5,948 nucleotides of DNA from Nitrospiria bacterium (lineage in GTDB: Bacteria > Nitrospirota > Nitrospiria > Nitrospirales > UBA8639). Positions 1 through 5,635 of the stretch are shown here, in pieces; the stretch's first letter is position 1, and each line of letters opens with the position of its first letter. The notes beneath the pieces are model-generated. The model made no database searches. It was not told the DNA's origin and was given only the letters and a program-made list of their open reading frames with translations. The stretch is from positions 1 to 5,948 of the forward strand of contig JAUIKP010000224.1 in assembly GCA_030430725.1 (NCBI GenBank). Direction: 5' to 3'. Made by a program: the position numbers and the translations under genes.

Positions 1-906
1 ATATTGGTACCGCGGAGGGGTTATCTGTGTACCCATCCGGAGATTGAGAATTTCGATATACGGTGGCGTTTGTTGTGCCCAATTACGTGGAACTCCGCCT
101 CCTATGGTGAAAATCCCCAATCGTTTAGCAGACAGCAGTTTTTCCGTATAACTGTTGAGATCTAAGAACGGATTGAATGCCGGACGGGATTGCTGCAAAA
201 TTTGCCAGGTTTTCTGGTCGGAGAGATTGGGGGGTGGAGGTGCGTCTTGAGATTGTTGTCTCTCCTTCATGGCCCAGATAGAGACATCCAGCCCCATTTC
301 CGAATCGGTAAATGCAGGAATATAGACCGGGACACCTTTCTCATAGGCACTTTTCAAAATCCCTGGTCCTTCGTAGTGGTCGTAAAGAGTTTTCCCGATT
401 TCGCGAGTCAGGATTTCTGAGGAGATGGGTGTGTCAGGCGACATACGTTTTAAGGTTTGAGTGACGACCTGTTCGACGTGGTTCAGATTTGATTCCATCT
501 CTAGCGTGTCGTACACGCGGTTATAGCCCTTTTCATAAAGCTCGGTATCCGTCATGGACGGGTGATATTTATAGTGTGTTTTGCCTACGGCTTCACTCAA
601 GCCATGGGCAATCAAAGCCCCCGTGGATACCACCGCCTGTACCATGTTTCGGTCGATCATGCTGCAGATAATCTTTCCCATTTTCGCAATGGTCATGGCC
701 CCAGACAAGGTCAAGATCACGGTACAATCAGGATCCTCGACCATTTTGTCCAAAATTTCAAAGGCATCACCAAGACGTCGCCCGCCAAAGGAGGTCTTTT
801 TCATGGACGAGAGAAGGTCGGAAAAAGATTCAATCGTTTCCGGATCAAGAGCTTCAAGAGCTTCCAATCCGTCGCTTTCACCATCGTGAAACGTTCTTGT
901 AGTCAT
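1..906 (-). CDS. Deoxyhypusine synthase-like protein (3' end missing)
   Basis: The minus-strand frame is open for 302 codons from an ATG at 904-906 to the left edge, so the C-terminus is missing; I estimate about 70 residues from memory of the family. AAGGAT lies about 6 nt upstream of the ATG as ribosome binding site. The protein shows the NAD-binding fold landmarks of the deoxyhypusine synthase family: SGAMT at residues 68-72, VSTGA near 93-97 followed by HGL, a GKTHYKYHP segment, PAFTDSEMGLD at 197-207, and GGGVPRNWAQQ at 269-279. True deoxyhypusine synthase moves the aminobutyl group of spermidine to a lysine of eIF5A through an enzyme lysine in GGGxxKHH. Bacteria lack eIF5A, and here that position is Arg274. 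The substrate is therefore unknown; a polyamine-related reaction is an inference. The location is probably cytoplasmic, as no signal peptide is visible. The gene lies 127 nt downstream of tRNA-Glu and may be read from the same transcript. Family assignment is firm, function is not. Confidence 0.9.
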   Translation of the reverse strand, partial: MTTRTFHDGESDGLEALEALDPETIESFSDLLSSMKKTSFGGRRLGDAFEILDKMVEDPDCTVILTLSGAMTIAKMGKIICSMIDRNMVQAVVSTGALIAHGLSEAVGKTHYKYHPSMTDTELYEKGYNRVYDTLEMESNLNHVEQVVTQTLKRMSPDTPISSEILTREIGKTLYDHYEGPGILKSAYEKGVPVYIPAFTDSEMGLDVSIWAMKERQQSQDAPPPPNLSDQKTWQILQQSRPAFNPFLDLNSYTEKLLSAKRLGIFTIGGGVPRNWAQQTPPYIEILNLRMGTQITPPRYQY

Positions 907-1033
907 CACAGATCCTTACGATATAGTTGGAAGAAATAACCAGACGGGACCTTGAGGGTCTGATCCTTACGGGTGCGGGAGCAAACAATTAGAAGGGGGA
1001 GAGCATCGGCTCCTACAAATAGATAATAGCAAA
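907..1033 (-). other. Spacer between tRNA-Glu and the deoxyhypusine synthase-like gene
   Basis: No gene is visible here. The spacer holds a small hairpin (GAGC arms at 1001-1004 and 1009-1012, loop of four) followed on the minus strand by a pyrimidine run. This might slow or process the tRNA transcript but is too weak to call a terminator. A second weak inverted repeat has CAGAC at 941-945 and GTCTG at 958-962. The decamer GATCCTTACG occurs at 911-920, where its complement contains the ribosome binding site, and again at 962-971. No convincing promoter for the downstream gene was found, which fits co-transcription with the tRNA but does not prove it. Confidence 0.4.
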
Positions 1034-1111
1034 TGGTGATCCCAACGGGATTTGAACCCGTGTCTGCACCTTGAGAGGGTGCCGTCCTAGACCAGCCTAG
1101 ACGATGGGACC
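1034..1111 (-). tRNA. tRNA-Glu (anticodon CTC), CCA encoded
   Basis: Read on the minus strand, the segment folds as a complete cloverleaf. The 7-bp acceptor stem pairs GGTCCCA with TGGGATC (one G-U). The D arm has a GTC/GAC stem typical of bacterial tRNA-Glu. The anticodon stem GCACC/GGTGC carries the loop CTCTCAA. The T arm is ACGGG-TTCAAAT-CCCGT. The anticodon CTC lies at 1073-1075, so this tRNA reads GAG codons. The discriminator base A is at 1037 and the 3' CCA is encoded at 1034-1036. It is read in the same direction as all other genes here. No integrase or duplicated 3' end is nearby, so it does not look like a used attachment site. Confidence 0.96.
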
Positions 1112-1139
1112 AGTCTGTGTCGTTCGTTACTTGAAATTC

Positions 1140-1168
1140 GTACTATCTGCCCTTACCGAGCATGTCAG
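1140..1168 (-). promoter_or_regulatory. Candidate sigma-70-type promoter for tRNA-Glu
   Basis: On the minus strand a -35-like CTGACA (1163-1168) is followed after 17 nt by a -10-like TAGTAC (1140-1145). This places a start about 20-25 nt before the tRNA 5' end. The -35 matches consensus at five of six positions but the -10 at only three. Position just after the upstream terminator supports a fresh promoter here. Confidence 0.35.
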
Positions 1169-1201
1169 AAATGTACCATTAGGGACTTATGGCATGCAAC
1201 G

Positions 1202-1244
1202 AAAAAAGGACAGGCGACAGGATCGAAAACGTCCAATCACCTGT
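1202..1244 (-). terminator. Intrinsic terminator of the protease-cupredoxin unit
   Basis: The minus-strand RNA forms an outer stem of eight pairs (arms 1237-1244 and 1210-1217, including one G-U) and an inner stem with a TTTT loop and one bulged A. After two C residues comes a run of six T (complement of 1202-1207). The arms pair better as minus-strand RNA, where 1215/1239 is G-U, than as plus-strand RNA, where it is a C-A mismatch. It begins about 48 nt past the cupredoxin stop codon and about 90 nt ahead of the tRNA. Confidence 0.8.
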
Positions 1245-1292
1245 GTTGACAAGGGAGGAAAGTCGTTCTAACAAAAAATATGGCTTTTGAAA

Positions 1293-1697
1293 TTAGATAT
1301 CCGAGGACGGGGAGTGCGGAGGATGGATAGTTAACCGACCCCGCATGAAGGGATGGAGACCACAATGATAAGGGTATTGCCCTGGGGCTAACTGGGTTAA
1401 GACAAACTGTTGTTCGGGACGAATGACTCCTGAGTCAAATGAGCACCGGGAGCGGGACTGACAGTCGTCTGCCACGATGGAATGTGCTTCTCGAGTGTGA
1501 TTTTTCCACGTGAGGGTGGTATCCAGGCTGATCCTCAGGTGGTTGGGAGAAAAAAATGGCGGTTCAGCGTGGATGGCAATCTGCGGAGAAGAGGCCCACA
1601 GAATTGGTTGCGTGGAAACAGGGTATAGGAGAAGAACCCCGAAGAAGAGCAATTGGGGTATATGAGGGAAGGTTCTGGAAGAACCTCGTGGCGTCAT
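1293..1697 (-). CDS. Exported amicyanin-like cupredoxin (blue copper protein)
   Basis: This 134-residue protein has a basic start, a hydrophobic stretch at about residues 16-28 and a likely signal peptidase site near residues 35-38, so export to the periplasm is expected. The mature part is a small plastocyanin/amicyanin fold. The C-terminal motif YHCGLHPFMRG closely resembles the amicyanin copper loop (C-x2-H-x2-M). The predicted type 1 copper ligands are His72 (in EAHSIV), Cys112, His115 and Met118. Such proteins carry single electrons between redox partners in the periplasm; the partners here are unknown. An odd feature is a second pair of cysteines, Cys79 and Cys85, between the first ligand and the conserved FDSG segment, which could form a disulfide. 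The ATG at 1695-1697 has GAGGA about 10 nt upstream. The gene lies 55 nt behind the Do protease and is followed by an intrinsic terminator, so the two are probably co-transcribed. Confidence 0.88.
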   Translation of the reverse strand: MTPRGSSRTFPHIPQLLFFGVLLLYPVSTQPILWASSPQIAIHAEPPFFSPNHLRISLDTTLTWKNHTREAHSIVADDCQSRSRCSFDSGVIRPEQQFVLTQLAPGQYPYHCGLHPFMRGRLTIHPPHSPSSDI

Positions 1698-1752
1698 GGT
1701 TGTTCGGTCCTCAGGGTGTCAGGTCTGGCAAGAAGCGGCATTAGTCCGGTTG

Positions 1753-3309
1753 CTAGGGTTTGATTGTCAGAAAAATGGCCCCTTTTCCGCGTTGCAAGAG
1801 CACTAAGACGGAGGTTTCAGCTTCCAGTTCCTTCACAAGTTGTTCAAAATCCTTCACGGATCTAATAGGGGAGCGATTCAATTCCAGTATCACATCCCCC
1901 GGTTGAACGCCTGCCCGTTCAGCCGGAGAGTTCGGTGTGAGTTGGGTCACGAGCACCCCCTGGCCATCGCGTGTTTGTCCGGGTTGGACCGGTTCTACTG
2001 AAAGCCCTGAGAGAGCGTGGTTACCTGAGACCGAACTAGGAGCCATTTCCGTCAATGAGGCCGTATCTTTTGGCATTTCAGAGATGGAAACTGAGAGTGT
2101 GACAATTTGGCCGTTTCGCCACACCTCAAGAGGAATCGAACTTTTCGGTGTCGTTTCGGCCACAAGCGTGCGCAAATGGTTCGGATCCTTCACGGTGACA
2201 CCATTGTAGGTGCGGATAATATCGCCACGTTTCACACCGGCTTGTCCCGCCGGGCTTTCGCGAAAGACATCTCCCACCAGCGCGCCCTGGGTGTCGGGCA
2301 CCTCGAATTGGGTTGCGAGGTCCGGCGACAATTCCTGAATCGACACGCCCAGCCACCCACGAATGACTTTTCCGTGCCCGATCAGGCTTTGCATCACGTT
2401 TTTTACCATTTGGCTGGGGATGGCGAAGCCAATGCCCATATAACCACCCGTTCGGGAGAAGATGGCGGTATTAATGCCGATGAGTTGGCCTTGTAAATTG
2501 ACGAGAGCGCCTCCGGAATTGCCTGGATTAATGGCGGCATCGGTTTGAATGAAATTTTCATAATCAACAATGCCCACATTGGCACGTCCCACAGCGCTAA
2601 TAATCCCCATGGTGACCGTCTGATTCAACCCAAAGGGGTTGCCGACCGCCAGCACTAACTCTCCAACTTCCAGTGTCGCAGAATCCCCCCAGGGTAAGGT
2701 GGATAATCCGGTGGCTTCAACTTTGATGACCGCTAGATCGGTTTTGGGATCCGTGCCAATAAGTGTCGCCGGAAGTTTTCGTTTATCCCCCAGGAGGACC
2801 ATCAATTCATCGGCCTGTTCCACCACATGATTATTGGTGACAATGTATCCGTCATTGCTGACGATCACTCCGGAACCTAAGCCTTGCTCCTGCCGTTCGC
2901 GGGGTTGTTGAAATCGCCGTTCAAATTCCTCCCCAAAAAATCTCCGGAAAAATGGATCTTCAAACAGGGGATTCGTGCCGGGAGCTTGGACTGTACGTTT
3001 GGTCGCCGAAATGTTCACGACCGAGGCCATGGCCTCTTTGGCGATTTTGACAAAGGCTTCGTTGGAGGCCAGAAGAGGAGTCGAGACGTTAGCCACGGTC
3101 GGGGGATCTGCTGCATGAACGACCGGTACGGTCACTTCGGTCTCCCTTGGGGCTGCGGTGATGGCTGGGGCAGTTTCGGGAGTGGGGGAGGATGGTGCCT
3201 GGGAGCATTGAATTTGGGTGAATCCCAGGAGTCCCACAGCAATCGTGACTCTCCAAAAATGGTGTCTGTTTCTCAGGGAGGTTGTTTGCCCCTGATTTCG
3301 TCCTCTCAT
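1753..3309 (-). CDS. degP: Do-family (DegP/DegQ/MucD-type) periplasmic serine endoprotease
   Basis: This 518-residue protein matches the usual length of Do proteases. Residues 1-35 hold a basic, then hydrophobic export signal. A Cys at 35 could be lipidated, but the preceding residues (TQIQ) are not a standard lipobox. A Pro/Ala/Thr-rich linker spans about 36-80. The trypsin-like domain covers about 85-310 with the full triad: His161 in TNNHVV, Asp191 in KTDLAV and Ser265 in GNSGG. A Phe/Arg-rich loop at 116-134 precedes it. Two PDZ domains follow at about 315-410 and 432-515. Family members degrade or hold misfolded envelope proteins as oligomers, with PDZ1 binding exposed C-termini. The ATG start at 3307-3309 is preceded by GAAGG at 8 nt. 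A cupredoxin gene follows closely. The exact paralogue name (degP, degQ or mucD) cannot be fixed from sequence alone. Confidence 0.96.
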   Translation of the reverse strand: MRGRNQGQTTSLRNRHHFWRVTIAVGLLGFTQIQCSQAPSSPTPETAPAITAAPRETEVTVPVVHAADPPTVANVSTPLLASNEAFVKIAKEAMASVVNISATKRTVQAPGTNPLFEDPFFRRFFGEEFERRFQQPRERQEQGLGSGVIVSNDGYIVTNNHVVEQADELMVLLGDKRKLPATLIGTDPKTDLAVIKVEATGLSTLPWGDSATLEVGELVLAVGNPFGLNQTVTMGIISAVGRANVGIVDYENFIQTDAAINPGNSGGALVNLQGQLIGINTAIFSRTGGYMGIGFAIPSQMVKNVMQSLIGHGKVIRGWLGVSIQELSPDLATQFEVPDTQGALVGDVFRESPAGQAGVKRGDIIRTYNGVTVKDPNHLRTLVAETTPKSSIPLEVWRNGQIVTLSVSISEMPKDTASLTEMAPSSVSGNHALSGLSVEPVQPGQTRDGQGVLVTQLTPNSPAERAGVQPGDVILELNRSPIRSVKDFEQLVKELEAETSVLVLLQRGKGAIFLTIKP

Positions 3310-3389
3310 GCGGGATACCTTCTTCTATTGTCGGTTAAGCGGGTTGTCATAGCAGACCTCTGATTTCTTGAGCCTTGTCCATAATTCTT

Positions 3390-3398
3390 ATTTTATCA
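3390..3398 (-). promoter_or_regulatory. Candidate extended -10 promoter for the Do protease
   Basis: On the minus strand the A/T-rich part of the 161-nt gap reads TGATAAAAT: a TG, one base, then TAAAAT, which matches the sigma-70 -10 box at five of six positions. A convincing -35 box is not present 16-18 nt upstream, as expected for an extended -10 promoter. Transcription would start near 3383 and leave a leader of about 74 nt. No clear sigma-E-type element was recognised. Confidence 0.4.
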
Positions 3399-3453
3399 AA
3401 TTTGAACGTAAGGACAGTAGCATGCAATGGCAAACAATTTCGGTTAATTCTAC

Positions 3454-3468
3454 CAGAGAAGATCTCTG
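3454..3468 (-). other. Small perfect hairpin just after rpiA
   Basis: CAGAGA (3454-3459) and TCTCTG (3463-3468) form a perfect 6-bp inverted repeat around a 3-nt loop, extendable by two G-U pairs in minus-strand RNA. It starts 2 nt past the rpiA stop codon. No T run follows, so it is not a standard intrinsic terminator. It may protect the rpiA 3' end or only weakly separate rpiA from the protease gene. Confidence 0.35.
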
Positions 3469-3470
3469 AC

Positions 3471-4172
3471 TCAAGATGCGCGGGTAAGCACGGGACCATC
3501 ATTCGTCCCGGTAATCAATAGGGATGTCATGATCAGAAAGAGCCCGCATTCAACCACGCCCGGAATTTGACTCAGGGACAATTCGAGTGCGGATGGGTCG
3601 GAAATTTCGGGAATATGGAGATCCGCCACATAATTTCCATTGTCTGTGAGAAATGGCTGACCGGCTTTGTGGCGCAACGGGGAAGGCCATCCCAGATTCT
3701 CAAGATGCCGTTGTGTCGTTCGCCAACCGAATGGCACGATCTCAACGGGTAAGGGGAACGGGAGCCCAAGGCGGTTCACCTGTTTAGCCTGATCCACAAT
3801 AACAATGAATTGCTGAGCGGCTTTCGCCACAATTTTTTCCCGCATTAACGCCCCCCCTCCTCCTTTAATGAGATTCAGTTGGGGGTCGACCTGGTCGGCG
3901 CCATCCACTGCCACATCAATGTCCCAGGGTTCCTCATTGTTCATGAGAGGAATGCCCAATTTCCTGGCATAGTCCGCTGTGGCTTGTGAGGTCGGCACGC
4001 CACGAATCCGTAAGCCTTGTTGTACGAGCTGGCCTAAGGCCGTCAGAAAATACTGGACGGTGGAACCGGTGCCCAGTCCCAAAATCTGGCCATCCTGTAT
4101 GAATTCAAGGGCTTTGTGGGCGGCCTGGGATTTTTGCTGATCGGGTGTCAATGGCGTCGATGGGGAAGGCAT
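3471..4172 (-). CDS. rpiA: Ribose-5-phosphate isomerase A
   Basis: RpiA interconverts ribose 5-phosphate and ribulose 5-phosphate in the cytoplasm, linking the pentose phosphate pathway to nucleotide synthesis and, where present, carbon fixation. Numbering from the GTG codon, the motifs are: phosphate-binding GLGTGST at 33-39; TSQAT at 62-66; DGADQ at 91-95 with Asp91 and Asp94; Lys104 in the KGGGGAL segment; and the catalytic Glu113 in REK. A C-terminal GVVECGLF segment is also typical. At 233-234 residues it has family length. Gln95 stands where Glu is common (DGADE). Two start codons are adjacent, GTG at 4173-4175 and ATG at 4170-4172. An in-frame stop at 4182-4184 rules out an earlier start. 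I chose the ATG because the only ribosome-binding-like sequence, GTGAG, is 8 nt before it and only 5 nt before the GTG. Initiation looks weak. The gene lies 232 nt behind glk, with repeats in between. Confidence 0.96.
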   Translation of the reverse strand: MPSPSTPLTPDQQKSQAAHKALEFIQDGQILGLGTGSTVQYFLTALGQLVQQGLRIRGVPTSQATADYARKLGIPLMNNEEPWDIDVAVDGADQVDPQLNLIKGGGGALMREKIVAKAAQQFIVIVDQAKQVNRLGLPFPLPVEIVPFGWRTTQRHLENLGWPSPLRHKAGQPFLTDNGNYVADLHIPEISDPSALELSLSQIPGVVECGLFLIMTSLLITGTNDGPVLTRAS

Positions 4173-4212
4173 CACAGGGGCTCACGCTCGGGAATAATTC
4201 GTTGGCAACCAG

Positions 4213-4265
4213 CCAGGCTCGGTGACAGACATCGAACCTGGCAGACATTCTTTCTCCAAGCCTGG
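4213..4265 (-). repeat. Inverted repeat with 10-bp arms upstream of rpiA
   Basis: Arms CCAGGCTCGG (4213-4222) and CCAAGCCTGG (4256-4265) pair completely as minus-strand RNA when one G-U is allowed, around a 33-nt loop. On the plus strand one pair would be a C-A mismatch. The near arm ends about 40 nt before the rpiA start. The heptamer CAGACAT occurs twice in the loop, at 4226-4232 and 4242-4248. It may be part of a folded leader of rpiA; no known riboswitch was recognised. Confidence 0.5.
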
Positions 4266-4335
4266 TGCTCTGGGGGGTCTTCTCGGGCGAAGCGGCAGGG
4301 ATGAGGGTAAACAAAACAGAGGCAAATGTCTGCCA
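4239..4335. repeat. Perfect 11-bp inverted repeat interleaved with the previous one
   Basis: TGGCAGACATT (4239-4249) is the exact reverse complement of AATGTCTGCCA (4325-4335), 75 nt apart. One arm lies inside the loop of the 4213-4265 hairpin, so both stems together would make a pseudoknot. Separately, 4321-4334 can form a short local hairpin (GGCA/TGCC) followed on the minus strand by a T-rich stretch, which could be a weak terminator for glk competing with this pairing. Confidence 0.45.
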
Positions 4336-4407
4336 GCAGGATAACGAAGAAAGGATGAGGGCTGTGAGTGTTGATGAATACCCCGGATGTGCTTTGATTG
4401 CATGGTG

Positions 4408-5469
4408 TTAGCCGGCCATGCCTGCAGCGACGGAGGCTGCTCCGAGTAATGCGGTATGGGGATTCAAAATCACTCGTACGGGAATCTTGGCCAATAACCG
4501 TTTGTACCGGCCCTTTGCCAGAAACGCTTTCATGAATGTGTCTTCCCGTAGCGCGGATATGATTTTTGGAGCTATGCCCCCACCAAGATACACACCACCC
4601 ATGGCCAGGGTCTTGAGGGCCAAATTACCGGCTTCGGCCCCGTAAATAGAGACGAAGAGTTGCAGGGCCTCTTTACAAATTTCCGGTTTCCCCGTCAGTC
4701 CGGCTTCCGTAATCAATACTCCCGGATCACCGGTTGGGAGTTTTTCGGCAAACCAGGTGGGCTCGTTTTTCTTGGTGTCCCGAAGAAATTGATAAATGCT
4801 GTGGAGACCGGGGCCGGATAGAACCCGTTCGTAACTGACATGGAGGTAGCTGGTTCGCAAATATCGCAGCAGATCGATTTCCAAATCGTTGTTTGGTGCG
4901 AAATCGGTGTGTCCCCCCTCGGACGGACAGATGTGGTAGTCCTCTCCGGTCCAGAGGAGTAGCGATTCTCCCAGGCCCGTTCCTGCGGCCAATAAGACGC
5001 GCGTGCCATCGGGTGGGGGAGAAGGGGCGTTGGGGTTGAGATCCTCGAGTTCATCCGGTTGAAGGAGCCGTAACCCATAGGCCGTGGCCTCCAAATCGTT
5101 TAATAAACGAACATGGGGAATATTCAGAAACTCCGCGAGCTTGTCTCCTTCAATGATCCACGGAATATTTGTGGCTCGGCAGGTATTGTTCAAGACTGGT
5201 CCCGCCACGCCAAAGCAGGCGGCGGTCAGAGGTCCAAGTGGAGAAGGGGGCGTGGATTCGGACGAAAGGGCCTCGCGGTCGCCCGGGGCTTCATCCGATT
5301 CGGAATCGGCAGAACTCGGTTCTTCAAGAAATTCCGTCAACACTTCTTCGAAAGAGTCGTAATCAGCAGTCCAAACCGTATCTTCCCGAATAGGGTCTAC
5401 CCGTTCCTTGTTCCAGTCAAACAAGGCCAAATTGATTTTTGTTCCACCAATGTCAGCCGCTAAAATCAT
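4408..5469 (-). CDS. glk: Glucokinase (Glk family, ATP-dependent)
   Basis: Glucokinase phosphorylates glucose at C6 with ATP in the cytoplasm. The start was set at the ATG 5467-5469 (353 residues), because the conserved N-terminus ADIGGTK follows at once and GGGGAAGG lies 4 nt upstream. The frame is open to a TTG at 5590-5592, but the extra 41 residues resemble no glucokinase. Motifs in order: phosphate-binding DIGGTK at 6-11; GVAGPV at 87-92; NIPW at 101-104; LLND at 122-125; AGTGLG at 162-167; EGGHTDFAP at 184-192; ERVLSGPG at 214-221; and GGVYLGGGIAP at 291-301. By analogy with E. coli Glk the glucose-contacting residues are Asn124, Asp125, Glu184, His187 and Glu214, all present. Unusual are an acidic, Ser/Pro-rich insert at about 49-78 and a Pro-rich loop at 145-155. 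These make it about 30 residues longer than E. coli Glk. MEKHLA lies upstream and rpiA downstream. Confidence 0.95.
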   Translation of the reverse strand: MILAADIGGTKINLALFDWNKERVDPIREDTVWTADYDSFEEVLTEFLEEPSSADSESDEAPGDREALSSESTPPSPLGPLTAACFGVAGPVLNNTCRATNIPWIIEGDKLAEFLNIPHVRLLNDLEATAYGLRLLQPDELEDLNPNAPSPPPDGTRVLLAAGTGLGESLLLWTGEDYHICPSEGGHTDFAPNNDLEIDLLRYLRTSYLHVSYERVLSGPGLHSIYQFLRDTKKNEPTWFAEKLPTGDPGVLITEAGLTGKPEICKEALQLFVSIYGAEAGNLALKTLAMGGVYLGGGIAPKIISALREDTFMKAFLAKGRYKRLLAKIPVRVILNPHTALLGAASVAAGMAG

Positions 5470-5635
5470 GATACCTTCCCCATGAAAAATGGTTGAAGCG
5501 TCAAGAATCAACCCCTCGCCACCATAGCCCAGGTAAAATCCAAAGGGCAAGCGAGAGCCTGAACAGCCCCGCTCGGCAGATCCGTATCCCAAGGGAAAAG
5601 TCAGAAGATGGAATGAGGAGGACAGGGAGGACGAT
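5470..5635 (-). other. Gap between the MEKHLA gene and glk
   Basis: No gene is supported in this 166-nt gap. Right after the MEKHLA stop codon the minus strand is strongly pyrimidine-rich for about 45 nt (about 5591-5635), without a hairpin that would make it an intrinsic terminator. The remainder carries the candidate glk promoter and its ribosome binding site. Confidence 0.5.
5521..5550 (-). promoter_or_regulatory. Candidate promoter for glk
   Basis: On the minus strand TTGCCC (5545-5550) and TATGGT (5521-5526) are separated by 18 nt, each matching the sigma-70 consensus at four of six positions. The start would fall near 5514, leaving a leader of about 45 nt before the glk ATG. The match is modest, and read-through from the MEKHLA gene is possible. 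Confidence 0.3.

Larger units (their letters stand above)
4180..4403 (-). pseudogene. Possible frameshifted remnant of a small secreted protein, chorismate mutase-like
   Basis: This is a tentative reading of the glk-rpiA gap. An ATG at 4401-4403, 4 nt after the glk stop, opens a basic start (MQSKHIRG). The frame one base away then encodes a hydrophobic, signal-like stretch (about 4310-4375) and ERMSARFDVCHRAW (4213-4254). The spacing of ER, DV and W resembles the first helix of periplasmic AroQ-gamma chorismate mutases (ER...DVAxxKW), but the catalytic Lys would be Ala. A third frame ends in PEREPL and a stop at 4174-4176, which recalls a later motif of that family. Reading it as one protein needs two frameshifts and a large deletion. 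The resemblance may be chance; the same bases also form inverted repeats. Confidence 0.2.

Noticed and set aside
562..939. A 125-residue plus-strand ORF antisense to the deoxyhypusine synthase-like gene
   Set aside because: The minus-strand frame encodes the conserved family motifs throughout this stretch, so the plus-strand ORF is a shadow.
1034..1111. tRNA-Glu as an attachment site of an integrated element
   Set aside because: No integrase, no repeated copy of the tRNA 3' end and no change of gene character is visible on either side.
1246..1274. Plus-strand promoter with perfect TTGACA and a -10-like TAACAA at 17 nt
   Set aside because: The -10 matches at only three positions and no plus-strand gene follows; the only thing downstream is the antisense of the cupredoxin gene.
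2884..3363. A 159-residue plus-strand ORF antisense to the Do protease
   Set aside because: It lies opposite a clearly conserved coding region, is low-complexity Gly/Arg-rich, and shows no family motif; it is a shadow ORF.
4182..4403. A 73-residue minus-strand ORF ending just before rpiA
   Set aside because: Its Arg/Pro/Ser-rich translation has no recognisable fold or ribosome binding site, and its frame does not contain the protein-like segments seen in the neighbouring frames.
5470..5592. Longer glucokinase starting at the TTG 5590-5592
   Set aside because: The added 41 residues lie before the conserved ADIGGTK start, resemble no glucokinase, and overlap the likely promoter and ribosome binding site of the ATG at 5467-5469.
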